Shown: in pieces, positions 49,545 to 61,688 of the stretch
Position numbering within the stretch: position 1 is the first letter of the stretch
How the letters are laid out: the number at the start of each line of letters is the position of its first letter
Assembly: GCF_002443255.2 (NCBI RefSeq)
Contig: NW_019211457.1
Coordinates: forward strand, 16,478,374-16,542,373
Length of the DNA stretch: 64,000 bases
Direction: 5' to 3'
Source of the DNA: Varroa destructor
Lineage: Eukaryota > Arthropoda > Arachnida > Mesostigmata > Varroidae
Notes under the pieces: model-generated
Database searches by the model: none
Seen by the model: only the letters and a program-made list of their open reading frames with translations
What the model was told of the DNA's origin: nothing
Program-made: the position numbers and the translations under genes

Positions 49545-52500
49545 ATAAGCTGTACCACCATTAAAGGTGTCAAGGCAAGTCCACAGGTCGCGGCATTGTT
49601 AAAAATACAGACTTCGTGCCCAACCAATTGAAATGACCTATCTAATTGATGCCAAGCCCCCGAGACCGCTGGCTAAAAGGAAGAACGAATAAGAACTTGC
49701 CTTCAGGTCGTGCCGTCGATGTATATAGTACTAACCTGTATGAGAAAATAAAGAGTATTCCCCCTAATTGAGGTACTCAACTTATTAGATACTGATAGAT
49801 ATATTTTTTTAGAATTGTATCTAAAAAGTACAACACATGATGAAAGACAAGATGCTGCCGCCGAAATAAGCACGAGTTCATAGAAAACTTTTGTTCACTT
49901 ATATTTTTCTAGAAAATATATTGATTTAGGGGTTTAATGCGGCCTAGCAACGTTATTATTTTTATTTATGCCAAACAGAAACGTTTGTTCTAATAAACAT
50001 ATTAAAAGGAGTATACACATCAAAGACCGCTTATTTTCCATAACCTTCAATCTTAGCTGATCTAAGCTCTAACCATCTAACTCATAGTTAAGCAGATTTA
50101 TATTACTACAATATGCTCCCTCCCGAGTACCATTTTATGCTTCCTTCGCATGTCCTTGCGCATGCTATTGCCTAATTTATTCGATCTCCAATCTGCCGCA
50201 TCCCCCCCGCCCCTTCACCCCGCTCTTCAGTGCAGGCCAACCATACCAGCTAAGCAAACTAATCCCGCCAAAGTCATTTTATCCTTTTGGCAGACAAAAA
50301 CCATTTTCACATGGTATTGCGTATTGGGTCTGAGACGTGTTCGCATCCTGATGCTGCTGCTGCTGCTGCTAGAAACCCGTTCCCGTCACGCTTAACGTTA
50401 AGCCCCTCCGTAAGCCTGTCTGGCGGCCGGCAAACTAGAGGCCGCATCCTCGGCGAGCATTATAGCGCCCTCTGCGATGCCCCCTTGCAGAGGGGCATCT
50501 TGCGAAAGTATAACACATACGAAAAACTAGGCGACCACACGGACCCTGCCAATGCTGTTCTTGTTACGAAGGGTTAAGGACATAGATGCGCTTAGCCAGC
50601 CTGGGAGTGACGTGTAAGAACAGGTCTAAGGGCATACGTTAGCAGAAGGCGTAGCGTGCCAAAAAAACGCAGAATCGTCCCCCTGCCGAAGCTGATGGCT
50701 AAGGCAATGGATCCCGACTTTGTATACTGTCAGCGCCCTAACGTTAGCAAATGGTAAATTGCCTAGAAAAAAACTGAATTCGTCCATCAATATGCAATGC
50801 GAATCTAGATAAATGCAGGTGGTACCCCGATGGATAAATCTGCTTAGCACCTGTAGTTTCGGCCGAAGAACGCCTTAACGTTTGTAACAAAGAGAATTTG
50901 TTGTGAGTAGCACGCTATCGCCACACGAGGTTACGGCAGGGGTAATTCAATCGGTTAAGTCTAACAATTACAGAATCTTCATCTAAACTAGATCTTTCTG
51001 TGCTATCATATGTCAAGCAACCAACTCGTAGATGTCGTCCGGTGCGTCCTTGTCTTCGTGTCATCAAGCTTGCCCTCACAACAATTGTCCCCCCCCCCCC
51101 ATGCTGTTCTTTATGCGCCCCACATTCTTCCCCGAACCGCACAGTTTCTTCTTTTTTGCTTTCATAGCCCTACTTCCGTTATAAGATAGAAAGTTATCGG
51201 AAGTCAGCGTTTGTACTCTTGTAAAAAAAGTATCCGTTAAAGCCGTAGCCCGTGCTGGAGACAGCAGCAGCCGCAGCTGTCGGTGTGAAAGTCGTGAGTG
51301 CGGGAGCTTTGAGCCATGCTGGAAACTGCAGTATTTTCAGGAACAGGTTACGCTTTTCGTGTAGGTAGGCGACAGCGTTATAGAAGGCAAAAAACACCGC
51401 GTAGCTATTGTAGTGCCTGTGTAGAGGTTGGGGTGATGGTGATCGTGGCTGCGGGATGAAAACAAATTGCGAGGTTTTCCCAGAATGAAGAAAAATATAT
51501 ACATTATTGACAGATGAAGCCGACCAAGGGGTAAGATAGTGGTACTGATACCGCAATGAACCTCTATCAATGAAAATAAAAGAAGGAGATTCAAACAGGA
51601 GGCCAAAACACAGTTTTTCGTTTCGAAAAGTTTCAGCAAAATCCAACTAGCCCACTTATTTTATGTGTATGATAGTTATTATGTATTGGAAAATGTTTTA
51701 CTAAATTTATTAAATAATTTACGAGAAGAAATATGGTGGACAAAAACATTTAGATGATTCGCTTCATATCATTACTATACAACCGTTATGAAATATTAAA
51801 AATACGCAGTTGTTCCTACTTTGTTACTATTCAAGTTTGACTTGTAACTTATTTCTAATTTGCTTAAATGAGGATATATAGAATAGATATTTCTTCTCCA
51901 ATGAGTATGCTTCTCAACTAGCTTACTAATAAAATATGCCTTGCGAGATACCTGTCGTATAACGAGCCATTTGAGTCAGCTTTCCAGCCTCTGAAGCAGT
52001 TGTTGAACTTACATATAAGAAGCCCACTGAACTATAATAGACCGTTTCAAACCAGAACTCTATAAACATCTGGCCGTCCAACAATAGGAATCAAAGTAGC
52101 GCGTGGTTACGTTGTAATTTTATTTAATAATTAGCAGACGTCTTATTTAGTTCAGCGGACACAGTTTAGCTAATACTTTTGCTGGAATCGTGGACTTGAG
52201 TGGCGCTTTTCGTTCACGTTCGTGCCACTGACTTCCGCCGTAGCTCTGATCAGTATCTGTATCCGCGTACAGACAGTGGTATCGCTGTTTAGCATTACGT
52301 CGAATAGCTGATGCTAGTGAAGACGAACACGCTGTCGTGAAGACGCCCCTTCACCATATCATTTTGTCAAAGTGTACACTTATTTGTTATACGTATGCGT
52401 CGATCCTATCGCCGTACTCATTGACCATTTATTCACTGGACGCAGTTCCTTCTTTGTCCGTTCATACCTCAAAGATAGCCTTACTTAAAGATCAATCCTT

Positions 52501-52981
52501 CCGCCCGTCCATTCGCTTCCGTGATCCAATCTCAAAAACTATCAGAACTGATCATCTCAGAAATTTAGACGACGACGACGACGACAATAGCAATAAGCGT
52601 CTGCTCAGACGTGAAACGCTAACAACGAATTGTCGTCATCGCGCTGAACGGCGCCGCGTCAAAGGTCCAGACGCGCTGTCATATAGAAAAGCAATTAAGT
52701 TGTGTGAAGTACAAAATGCGCTAACAACATAGAACTATGAATAGATCCACATACGTATACGTGTCTGTTCATCTAAGCGATTGATGAAGTCTCGCCGCAA
52801 TCGCTTGCGACACCGAGGAGCGCTCCATTGAAATATTGGCAGTCAAATGGAAAATGTAGGATATAGCACTCGATAAAAAGTGCAGTGACAATGTAGTCAG
52901 CTGCGATAGTTGTGGCTTGTTGACCATTGGCTCGTCGTCCGCCAAGTGTACCTACGTGTATTTATTTACCCGCTCACGTTA
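49545..52981. other. No recognised gene
   Basis: Overlapping frames at 51194-51646 (minus) and 52337-52732 (plus, with an Asp run from a GAC microsatellite at 52568-52585) are unsupported. A 12-C run lies at 51089-51100. Confidence 0.35.
50353..50371. repeat. CTG microsatellite
   Basis: Six CTG/GCT units. They turn the overlapping frames at 50150-50577 into leucine or alanine runs, so I do not call those. Confidence 0.9.
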
Positions 52982-52997
52982 ATGTCTAACAGTAACG
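52982..52997 (+). CDS. Candidate first coding exon (MSNSN...)
   Basis: An ATG at 52982 is followed by Ser-Asn-Ser-Asn and then a donor, AACG followed by GTAAGT at 52998, in phase 1. A second donor-like GTAAGT follows CAGG at about 53114. Very short initial coding exons exist, but this is only a start codon next to a good donor. Confidence 0.18.
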
Positions 52998-54029
52998 GTA
53001 AGTCAACCCATTGGATCTGCACCTGGGGGAAAAGGGTGGAAAAAATTAACAGAAATGCCAGTTTCTCTAATTAGTGGTATTGGCTTAGTTCGCCGTGCTG
53101 TTAAGCGCTTACCAATCAGTCAGGGTAAGTTCTAGAGGTAGCGACAGTGACGAGTTGTCACAGACGTACAGAACGTAGGCCGCCTAACAGAGCCGTGGTG
53201 ACAGCGGTGGAACAGGAGCGGAAAAAATGCAGGCGAACATTTTTTAACAACCTCCTAAACGATTTTTAGCCTACTGCCCACAAGATTGCACTTCGCCAGT
53301 TGGGATAAATAGCGAACGAAGTACAGCGAGACTTTAGGCCAGCTGATACAGCCGAGGCAACGAAGGGACAACAGAGCTGATGAAGGAAAGAGAGTGAGGT
53401 ACGAAACATGAAGGCGAAGAAAGCAGAGTCGATGGCGTACTTCGACAATCTGATCGATGCCGCTATTATTGTTGGTGGCCCCTGGTACTGGTCGTTTGTG
53501 CTGCTGACGAGGGTTGTGATGATGAGAACTATCGAGTGTATTGATCACTTTCGCGAATTTTGACAGTTACCGAACTGCCGACCGTAGCGCAAGTTTTGGT
53601 AGTGGGAACGCCGGCTGTTGAAGTGTTGAGCTTCACAGTCGACGATAAGCTAGAGGTGGCTAATTGACTGGATAATATTGAAAGTATATACGAGTACATA
53701 TGCATATGTATACTATGTTATTGGCCACTATGAGGAGACTTCGCATAGCAGACAAAATTAACCGCGGAATTAAAATAGCGCTTGTTGATAGGATTGTCAG
53801 GAGACATGCACAGGATTCATTTCTGGTAGCCTCAACTGAAAGGTAGAGAGGATGAAAGTGCGACACTGATCGCGCGAATGAGCTATGGAAGGTGGTAATA
53901 TTAAAGTGGCCGAACCGTCAAACCATGCATGTTACTGTATACACGAAATGTGTGTATAGCCAGTATGTTATACGTGCACTTCACTGCGGTCGGTGAGTCT
54001 GGTCAGTTTTTAATGTTGATCTATCTGAA
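52998..54029. other. No recognised gene
   Basis: Mixed composition. Minus-strand frames at 53255-53548 and 53660-53866 lack support. Confidence 0.35.
53695..53710. other. Perfect 16-bp palindrome
   Basis: TACATATGCATATGTA is its own reverse complement. It includes CATATG and ATGCAT cores. Confidence 0.9.
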
Positions 54030-54330
54030 GCTGGCCAAAGAGCCGTGTCCGTCTGCTAGACTATGGGACACGTTATAGTCTAGGTTCGAATCCGGGCATA
54101 GACATACCTTGTTTCACGCTGGAGTCAATTGTCTGATGGAATGGCTAACGTTAAATTCGAAACATAGGGACTATGGGGTGATAGCTACCTCAAGCTAACA
54201 AGGTCTTTGAAAACGGTGCCAACAGACCCAATGATCGACTCAAACTAATTTCGAGTTCAAGTAAAAAATAAGTGTAATAGTGTAATAAATAATAAATAAA
54301 TAAAATAAAGTAAATAAATGTAATAGTGTT
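54030..54330 (+). mobile_element. tRNA-derived SINE, copy D, with A-rich tail
   Basis: The head is diverged, but GTCTGCTAGACTATGGGACAC and the B box GGTTCGAATCC (54083-54093, a perfect pol III consensus) are clear. The body (CTTGTTTCACGCTGGAG, GTCTGATGGA, CGAAACATAGGGACTAT, CTAACAAGGTCTTTG) parallels copy C. An AATAAAT-rich tail follows at about 54280-54325, as expected for a retroposed element. Confidence 0.8.
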
Positions 54331-54863
54331 TTCGATTTCATAGGATGTTAGCCAAGACTTGAATTAAATTGGTAAAAAGAGACCAATCCATAATAGTATG
54401 ATACATAGAATTTTAATGAAACGTTTGTTTATTGACATGTTCAACCTTAAGTCGGGACATGATTATGAGAAAATACAAAATAACAAAAAGGTGGCTACAC
54501 GTTTAGAATGTTAGTATTGATATATTCTACTAAATATTAAAGCAAAAAATAGTGGTCGTTTCAATATCACCGTCATGTTATGTATTTATTGCGTTTTGTC
54601 CTATCTGTTGTATAAGTGAATGCTGCTGCACTTTTGAACTATATGAGGCAACGACTGCATCTAAAAAACATGCTCTCGTATTGTAGTCTCGTATTTTACT
54701 GCAAATGTGATTGCCTTTGCTTTTTCTTTTCTCTGCTGTTGACTGATGACGAGAAAAAAACTCTTTTTTAGTACCAATGGATCCATGATTCGAACCAGCC
54801 GCCTCCAAAGAGACGGATGACTTTGCTTTTTGCCGTTTTTTTTCTCTTTTCTTATAGAATAGA

Positions 54864-54865
<2 letters not shown>

Positions 54866-54904
<39 letters not shown>

Positions 54905-54949
54905 CACACACACAGACACACACACACACACTCACACACACACACGCAC
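54866..54949. repeat. CA microsatellite, interrupted
   Basis: About 40 CA units interrupted by GA, GC and CT. On the minus strand this gives long Val-Cys runs in two overlapping frames, which are artefacts of the repeat. Confidence 0.95.
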
Positions 54950-55400
54950 CCAACAAGCGCTGTATATGATAGGGCCTTAAACAACGAATACTCCTGAATT
55001 TTCAAAAAATGCATTCATCCAAAAACATTACGCCGCCCGCTTTGTGTCTTAAGACCCCGTATCTACTAAAAAGGGGTTATTTTCCTTTTCATTTTCGAAT
55101 GAACGCATTTCGACAACGGCTGCTCGGCTGCGTTTCTGGCGCTCTCCAATTTTTCAAGATCGACGATTTTCGTGTCGTTTCTGCCTACGTCGTATCGATA
55201 TTTCTTTGCGCTTATTCTTCGACGCTCGTTGATCTTCCCATTGCACCGTTCGGCTACGATAATTGTTTACAGGACTCTGGCCACCGACAGCGGTTTCGCT
55301 GACGAGATTTTCGCTAGTCTATTTGACGCCGCTAATGGTTATGGTAGCAGTAGCAATAATAATTAGTTGATTTTGGCAGCACGAATTAAAAATTAATAAA
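54950..55400. other. No recognised gene
   Basis: Frames at 55009-55366 overlap and are unsupported. Confidence 0.35.
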
Positions 55401-55656
55401 ATGAACCAATACTCTCCAATATCTATGCTATCCATCTCTTCCTCTGGACGCTCACGCATTTTCATCTACATCCATCTCACCGTTCGTACATTTTCGTTCA
55501 CGATTTTTTTTCGTTATTTCAATCGATTGGGTTCATTTGTTGCCATTGCGGTGGTTCCGACGAATTTGGCCGGTGTTGACCTGACTCAGGAGAACGTCAC
55601 AAAGCAAGTGCGCCCTTTCAGTCCAGTAGCAGCTGGTGGCATCTCTGTTGGTGAAG
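55401..55656 (+). CDS. Candidate first coding exon, hypothetical
   Basis: An ATG at 55401 in an A-rich context (AATAAAATGAACC) opens 85 codons ending at a donor, GAAG followed by GTAAGC at 55657, in phase 1. The first half is rich in Ser, Ile and Phe and could include a membrane segment; the second half reads VDLTQENVTKQVRPFSPVAA then GGISVGEG. I recognise no family. The T-rich middle part may be noncoding and only the last portion an exon. Confidence 0.18.
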
Positions 55657-57113
55657 GTAAGCACAGAATTGGTAGAGAATTAATTTTTCGCTTAGGGGGG
55701 TGTTCGATAAGCTACGCCGCGTACGGGCAGTGCGTGTATGGAACCCACGTAACCGATGTGTCGTCCTGAACTGACTGATGGGTTTCATGCGAACAAAGGG
55801 ACCGTAGGGAGATATTCGCGCGATGGGAACGGTTAGTCAGTACAAATGGCGTCATTGTCGATGTTTGTTTCTCGAAGGGATATCATTCACAACGTAGCGT
55901 AACAAGCGTTAATTGTTGTTGTATCTGGAGAAATGATCGGCACGACTTGATCAGAACGATGGCCTATGTTGAGGTATAAAGTAAATCGTCCAGGTTAGTT
56001 TTTAGGAAAGGGTTTCGTGGATACGTGACACAATATTGAACTGTCGAAGCATAACTGATCGTAGTCACTACTGATTGCTTGTGTATTTTTTTTACAATCA
56101 TAATAAATAATGTTCAGACAATTGGAGAATCAGATCGGAAGATCCTGTAACGACACGTTGTCAAGGCATCTGTAGCAGGGACTCAATAACAAATATTGTG
56201 CATCTAAACAAGTAACAAGTCTCTTCTACTCGTTGTTAATAAGTAAGCAAGAACAGGGCCGGGTTTTCACTGGTTCATCATCTTCACTGGATTTTCATAG
56301 TAACTGACAGAGTCGTTGTCGTTTGGCGTAAGAAGAAAGAAATAAGCTCCAAGTTATCGATCTACTATGCAGGTTCTGCCTTGACGATTATTCGCGTAAG
56401 ATAGCTTTATGCCTCGTTCACTCTTTGTTAATTTTTATTTTTTTGAACATATCAACGTTGTCTAGTCTACGAAACCCGGCCAGTCCGATCAATCCATCTA
56501 AACATATCACGGAACTGGTGGCGTTTGTATGAAACCCAATGAATTAGTTTGTGCTCTAAATACCACGGTTCCTGTTGTCGAAATGCAAAATGTGTTCGTT
56601 AGTATCAAGAAGGACACGCTTAGTGGCCATTTATCTGCCACGAATCGACCCGTCCCCAACGGTGTCCATGTCGGTGCTATGATGGATCAATGACAGCTTC
56701 CACTCACGGACACCGTGCGACCCCACTACCTACGGCCTGAAGCCTGCATAAACAATCACATCTACATTCATCGATCATTTGCTCATCTAGTAGCTATCAT
56801 CATCCACTACTGCTTTACTAATGGTTATTATAGTAATTAATAATAAAGACATTCTACTTTTTTCGATAGATATATATATATATATATTAACTCCAAAATT
56901 TTGTGCTAACTATGTTCGCGACTTCAACGAACTCTATGTGTACGGATATTTTTCTTTTATAATAGTAATAATAACAGATATGGGGGGGGGGGGGGGTGAG
57001 GGCTGGGCAGTTGACTCAGCTAATATTAAGTGTGAAGTAACTTAAGCGAAGACGTGTGTTAAAGAAAAAAACATATGGTGAACAGTAACGAGCATCTGCA
57101 AATTTTATGCTGT
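55657..57113. other. No recognised gene
   Basis: AT-leaning. Contains a TA repeat at 56868-56888 and a run of 15 G at 56982-56996. Confidence 0.4.
56982..56996. repeat. Poly-G run of 15
   Basis: Uninterrupted run of 15 G. Confidence 0.9.
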
Positions 57114-57163
57114 CATGTACTAGTTGAAATATATATATGTATATATATTTCAGCTAGTACATG
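57114..57163. other. 23-bp inverted repeat with 4-nt loop
   Basis: The left arm starts CATGTACTAGTTGAAATATA and the right arm ends ATTTCAGCTAGTACATG. They are complementary over 23 bases with a single T/G difference that can still pair in RNA. The loop is GTAT. It is shorter than a typical microRNA precursor and its centre is TA-repeat-like, so it may be a small foldback element or a repeat product. Confidence 0.85.
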
Positions 57164-57581
57164 AAGGGAGCATTAACAGAAGCACAACAGACAAATCAAC
57201 GAGAATCAACGGAGAGCGCATCCCTTCTCCCTCTCGTGGAGCGCTAGTTTTTACCGTGCCTATCCCTCGAGTCCGGTTCGCCCGCCCATCGGCTTCATCC
57301 TCCCCGTCTTCAGTTGCCCAAACTTGCCTCTCTTACACTGTGCACCGTCTACTTGCGCCATAATGATAGAATACGAATTCCACCTGCCGTTATTGTGCAA
57401 GCAGTTCTTATATAGCTGTTACTATATAAAGCAGATGCTGCTGTGGATATTGCTTGGATCGTTTTCCGTTTCTGCTGTGACTCTTATGTAATATATATAT
57501 ATTTGAAATGCTACCTGAAATTCTATAACATATCACTGCGCTGAAATTAGTCTGCTGCCGTTCTACCTCTTAGTGCTGCTC

Positions 57582-57632
57582 CTGGTGGGCCTAGCAATGG
57601 TTACCGTTATTGGAACGGTGTAGCCCCACCAG
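57582..57632. other. Two-tier stem-loop, left member of a pair
   Basis: The outer arms CTGGTGGG (57582-57589) and CCCACCAG (57625-57632) enclose inner arms ACCGTT (57603-57608) and AACGGT (57614-57619). All pairs are exact. Confidence 0.8.
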
Positions 57633-57681
57633 CGGAACGCGGACTATCGGTGTCTACATCTCGTCACATTTCGATTTATGG

Positions 57682-57733
57682 CCATTACCAGCACCGGCGG
57701 TGTTTTGCCAAACCGTCACCGTGACGGTAATGG
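57682..57733. other. Branched stem-loop, right member of a pair
   Basis: The outer arms CCATTACC (57682-57689) and GGTAATGG (57726-57733) enclose two smaller hairpins, CACCGGCGGTG (57692-57702) and CCGTCACCGTGACGG (57713-57727). The last shares two bases with the outer right arm. The layout is a three-way-junction-like fold. Confidence 0.8.
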
Positions 57734-58920
57734 AAGGGCTGGATTGGTCGTTTACGAAATCGCATATATGCGCATATATATGTCTATGAAGGATACTGAC
57801 CGAATAAATTGAAACCAGGAAATCTTATGATGTCTGGCTAGCGGGCTAAATCGTACTCGCAATAACGTTACTAGCAGCAGTATTAACAAGAGCAGAATCA
57901 GCTACTGCTAATCGACTATCATACGATGTCAAAATTAGCGGAAAAACACAGCAAAGAGTAGATGTGTGCGACCGAGAGAAAGCGAGAGAAAACGGAATCG
58001 CGTCTAGCAAGGAAAACAAGCATACGGAATGAGAGATAGGATACAAAGCAGGAAGAGAGAAAGATCGAGACAGGGGGAACGCCGCCACAATGATCGAGGT
58101 CTGCTGTAACTTTTACCACTGTTGCTGTTGTCGCTACATCACACACCAAACGGCAATTCTAGTTTCCTCAACCACCATCCTCGGCCCCACCGCATGTCCA
58201 GTGACGAGACAATCTAGTTGGTTTGGAAAAATATGTATTCTACTGATGACATTATAGGTACAACTGCCAAAATGAAATGTTGTTCTTGTCTAATGGCGTC
58301 CGACAATAACGACGGGTTCATATAAGGTTTCGTCAACGCTTAAGGGGTTCGTTAAAGGCTACTTCTGTTGCCACTGTGACTGATATGTGCGTTGTTCCGC
58401 GTTCCATGTTGACCTTGGCAGGATCGTGGACGTTATCGGCGTTCCGTGATGGCTTTGCACAACCCGTTTGGTTAGGGCTGCTTCCTTGAAAAAAGGAAAG
58501 ATAAGCACGGAGAAAAAGCATTTACTGATAAAATATCACACTGGTAATAAAGTCATACCGTCGAGGTGGTTGTTGCCGAAAAGAAATTTCTGAGCAAACG
58601 GCAAAATACTGTGGCGGCTGCCATCAAACCCGATTAGTATATATGCCCGGTCGAAGACACTAAATAAAATGGCAATTTATCATAGTGAACTATCTCGCAT
58701 ATAGGATTTGTTTTTGACAGGACTCGATGTAATGGCCTGAGCACTAACGTGCACGAGGAGTAGCAAGCCAAGCTGCTCTGTCACTGAGAAACAGACTGTT
58801 TGGTGGACTTATTGCCGTGCAGAGCTTGTCTTATTACTCAGCTTTAATAGGGCTTAGCGGCACTTGTTTATTCTGCGTAATACGGTATAGCTGTATGTCA
58901 GTATGTATAAAAAATAGAAC
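57734..58920. other. No recognised gene
   Basis: Contains a 16-bp palindrome, ATATATGCGCATATAT, at 57764-57779. Minus-strand frames at 57846-58149 overlap and lack support. Confidence 0.35.
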
Positions 58921-59046
58921 TAATCTCCGCGGTAGCGCAGTAGTAATGTGTTGTCCTACCAAATTTAAAGACACATGAGGTGATCTAGCTTCAAATCAAG
59001 GGATAGATATGCTCCGTTTTGTATTGAAAAAGTCAGCCATCTTAAG
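58921..59046 (+). mobile_element. tRNA-derived SINE, copy E
   Basis: Reads CGCGGTAGCGCAGTAGTAAT, then CTACCAAATTTAAAGACACA and GATCTAGCTTCAAATCAAGG, matching the family head with a diverged B box. The body begins near CCGTTTTGTATTG. Confidence 0.7.
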
Positions 59047-61349
59047 CAATTTCCCGAACCCGTACTGAACCTAAAACTCAAAACATTCTATTTATTTATA
59101 GAGCTATACAATTATATAGGTGATACTCACGGTTCAGAATCTGATCATAGATGTATATTCATAAAAAAGAGGATTTTGGATATAAGTAATACCTCGGCTT
59201 TAGGAGTCTCCAGGCTCCTCCAAGTTAATCAAAACTTACTCGCTTTTAAACTTGCCTGTTTCTATATTGAGACTAACCTAACTATATATATATATATATG
59301 TAGTAGAATAAGAACCTATATATGCACCACGGAAAATTGCATAAATCCCGACATGGTTATACTTTTTCTCCTAGACATTACAAAAGTTTCATTTTATGTA
59401 GTGAATTCTATGTAATTCATCCTAAACTTAACGGTCATCATCCGAAGACAGAACGTTCTTACAGGACAATCGATTAAGGTCCTAGTTGTGAACTGAGGCC
59501 ACCTAACTATGTCGTACAATTAATGAATTGTTATAGTGAATTGCATAAGCGTAATTCTATTAACATGGACTAGTACATAGTTGTATCACACTTGTCCATG
59601 CGTGTCTCCTTAGCGCAGGCCCCTTAATTACGGGTTGTATAACATTTCAATTCATGTCTTCTGCATGAACATACTTCAAAGCATGTTTCTCCATTCGTGT
59701 CTGCCCGATCTCTCCCGCTTTCTGCGTTTCTACACCGTAAGAGTTTACGCATTTCTAAATTCTTCGCGCCCGTATTATCCGTCGCTATTAATGTTCTTAT
59801 AATTTGGGGTCCTTCTTTCCTTTTTTCCTATTTCGTTTTACTTATCTCGAAGCCCTGATCGCTCAGTAGCCTGTGGCGTTGCTCCGGCCCCAAACTGACT
59901 CTTGAGCTGGCGACATTTTCGTTTGCGTGACAGGCGCCATTCTACCCTGATGCTTGTCCGCGATCACTTCGTTCCTCTTTTTTGTTGACTCTCCTACCCT
60001 CCTTTAATTTTCTGTACATGTCCCGTCTCGTTTCGCGATGTGGATGCAAACGCGTGCGATGACGATCATTTGTTGGTATACGTAGCGACTAATGCATCTT
60101 TACGACAGTGTTGTCTTTTTTCTTTCGCGGAGCGTCCTGCTTCTGCTGTTCTAAAGCTGCCCTTGATCTCTATATTGGATCAGTCTCGAATTCTGCTCAA
60201 ACTTCAGTTATGTTAGGAAAAATCAACGAGCTCTTAACCGATTAACAAGTAAACAAAATGATAAATGATGCCAAATTCGTGTTGTTTGGTGTGTCATTTC
60301 AAGCACCGTTGATTCACCTACGTGTTCAACCACTATCAGCCTTTATCTTGCATTTGGAATCTACTCTAACGGACCTGTCGACCCGCTAACCAGCCATCTT
60401 TGTCACTCTTCACAATAGCGCCGATTTCCATGACCGACTGAACGAATCGTAGAGAGCAATGGCGGAATCCCGAAATGCCCGTGTGCGACCGTGAACGACG
60501 ACGTAACATGTAGGGCGCTTCTAAAGATTGCGTTGGGGACATTTTGAGACGGTGCTTGATTTTACAGTGATTGAACGACTGACTTCGTTCAATTTCGATT
60601 GAGCTTTTCGCTATTCTTGTTGGCCCTCTGCAGTGTTTAAGTTCACTCGTCTCTGCGCCAACTTCGATACGGTCGTTAAAAGTGGCATCGGATGGTGCGT
60701 TTAAAATCGAGCCCCTCACCAATACACAGTGACGACCGCCGTCACAGCGCAAGGACATCTCAATATTGAGTTTGAATCGAAGTTATTCTGTGCAGTGCAG
60801 ACGACGTAGTACTCGATACGTCAAGATCATCGGAATTGCAAGTCGTATCCGGTGGCAATATCTTCCGCGATCCAACAAAAGCACGGATTAGCAAGACTTT
60901 GACCCTAATAAAAGTTTAAGTTTGGAGAAAAATAATAGTGGACGAAAGCAAAGAGATCAGAACGGTATTCTTAGATGAAACAACAGCGCTTCATGTGTGA
61001 TTTGTTTGTCTGCCCGTGCGAATGTTACCGTTAGCGCTTTAAATGGGGCCGAATATATATTTTCTCCAAAATTAGCTAATACCAATGCTTGATAGACATC
61101 AATATACTAGTTGTCTGTATATAAATGAAAATATGTACTTCTACATAGCTGCTACGTGTGTATTTGCTCATTTTTGCAGAAATTTTGCATTTTGGTTTTG
61201 ACTGATTATTACAAATTAAACTCAACATGGTTGTCTGTGTTTGGGAACGTGTTTTAAACAATCAAATATCTTAAAAGTTTTACCAGGTGTATCCCTTGGC
61301 CCAATAAAATCTACGCGATGAGTCAGCTAAAGCACACATCATCCTAACA
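59047..61349. other. No recognised gene
   Basis: AT-leaning DNA with a TA repeat at about 59282-59300. A minus-strand 130-codon frame at 60366-60758 has a mixed composition but no splice support or recognised motif. Confidence 0.35.
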
Positions 61350-61357
61350 GAAGCACG

Positions 61358-61424
61358 ATGTCGACGGAAATAACGAAATCAGGCGATCTGATAAAGAAGA
61401 CCAACCAGTCAGAACATGCCATCG
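61358..61424 (+). CDS. Candidate first coding exon (MSTEITK...)
   Basis: An ATG at 61358 opens 22 codons (MSTEITKSGDLIKKTNQSE then HAI) ending at an excellent donor, ATCG followed by GTAAGTTAG, phase 1. The acceptor-like CATCCTAACAG at 61341-61350 just upstream would allow an exon beginning at 61351. From there a second frame, reading KHDVDGNNEIRRSDKEDQ, is also open. The donor is one of the best in the window. The hydrophilic peptide is unidentified. About 160 bases on lies the assembly gap. Confidence 0.28.
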
Positions 61425-61588
61425 GTAAGTTAGGTCCGCCTTAAGTGGCTTCATTTTATTTGAAGTGATAACCTAATTAAGGCCATAAAAGACACGGCAA
61501 CGACCTAATTAAATTGGGTGATAATTATTTTGTTATCCCGCTATCTTATCGTGCGAGGCATAATAGACCGCTTCTGATACCAGAAAAT

Positions 61589-61688
61589 NNNNNNNNNNNN
61601 NNNNNNNNNNNNNNNNNNNNNNNNNNNNNNNNNNNNNNNNNNNNNNNNNNNNNNNNNNNNNNNNNNNNNNNNNNNNNNNNNNNNNNNN
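61589..61688. other. Assembly gap of 100 N
   Basis: Exactly 100 N, a standard placeholder of unknown true length. The right edge starts in TATATGTATATATA, so the gap probably sits in a TA-rich repeat. Open frames reported across it are meaningless. Confidence 0.98.

Noticed and set aside
52337..52732. 131-codon frame with an acidic Asp run
   Set aside because: The acidic run is a GAC microsatellite, the start is GTG, and there are no splice sites or homology.
54770..54800. Minus-strand GGTTCGAATCATGG, like a tRNA B box
   Set aside because: No A box or acceptor-stem pairing at the right distance, so it is neither a tRNA gene nor a clear SINE.
54578..55014. Two overlapping minus-strand 117-codon frames with Val-Cys runs
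   Set aside because: They are translations of the CA microsatellite at 54866-54949.
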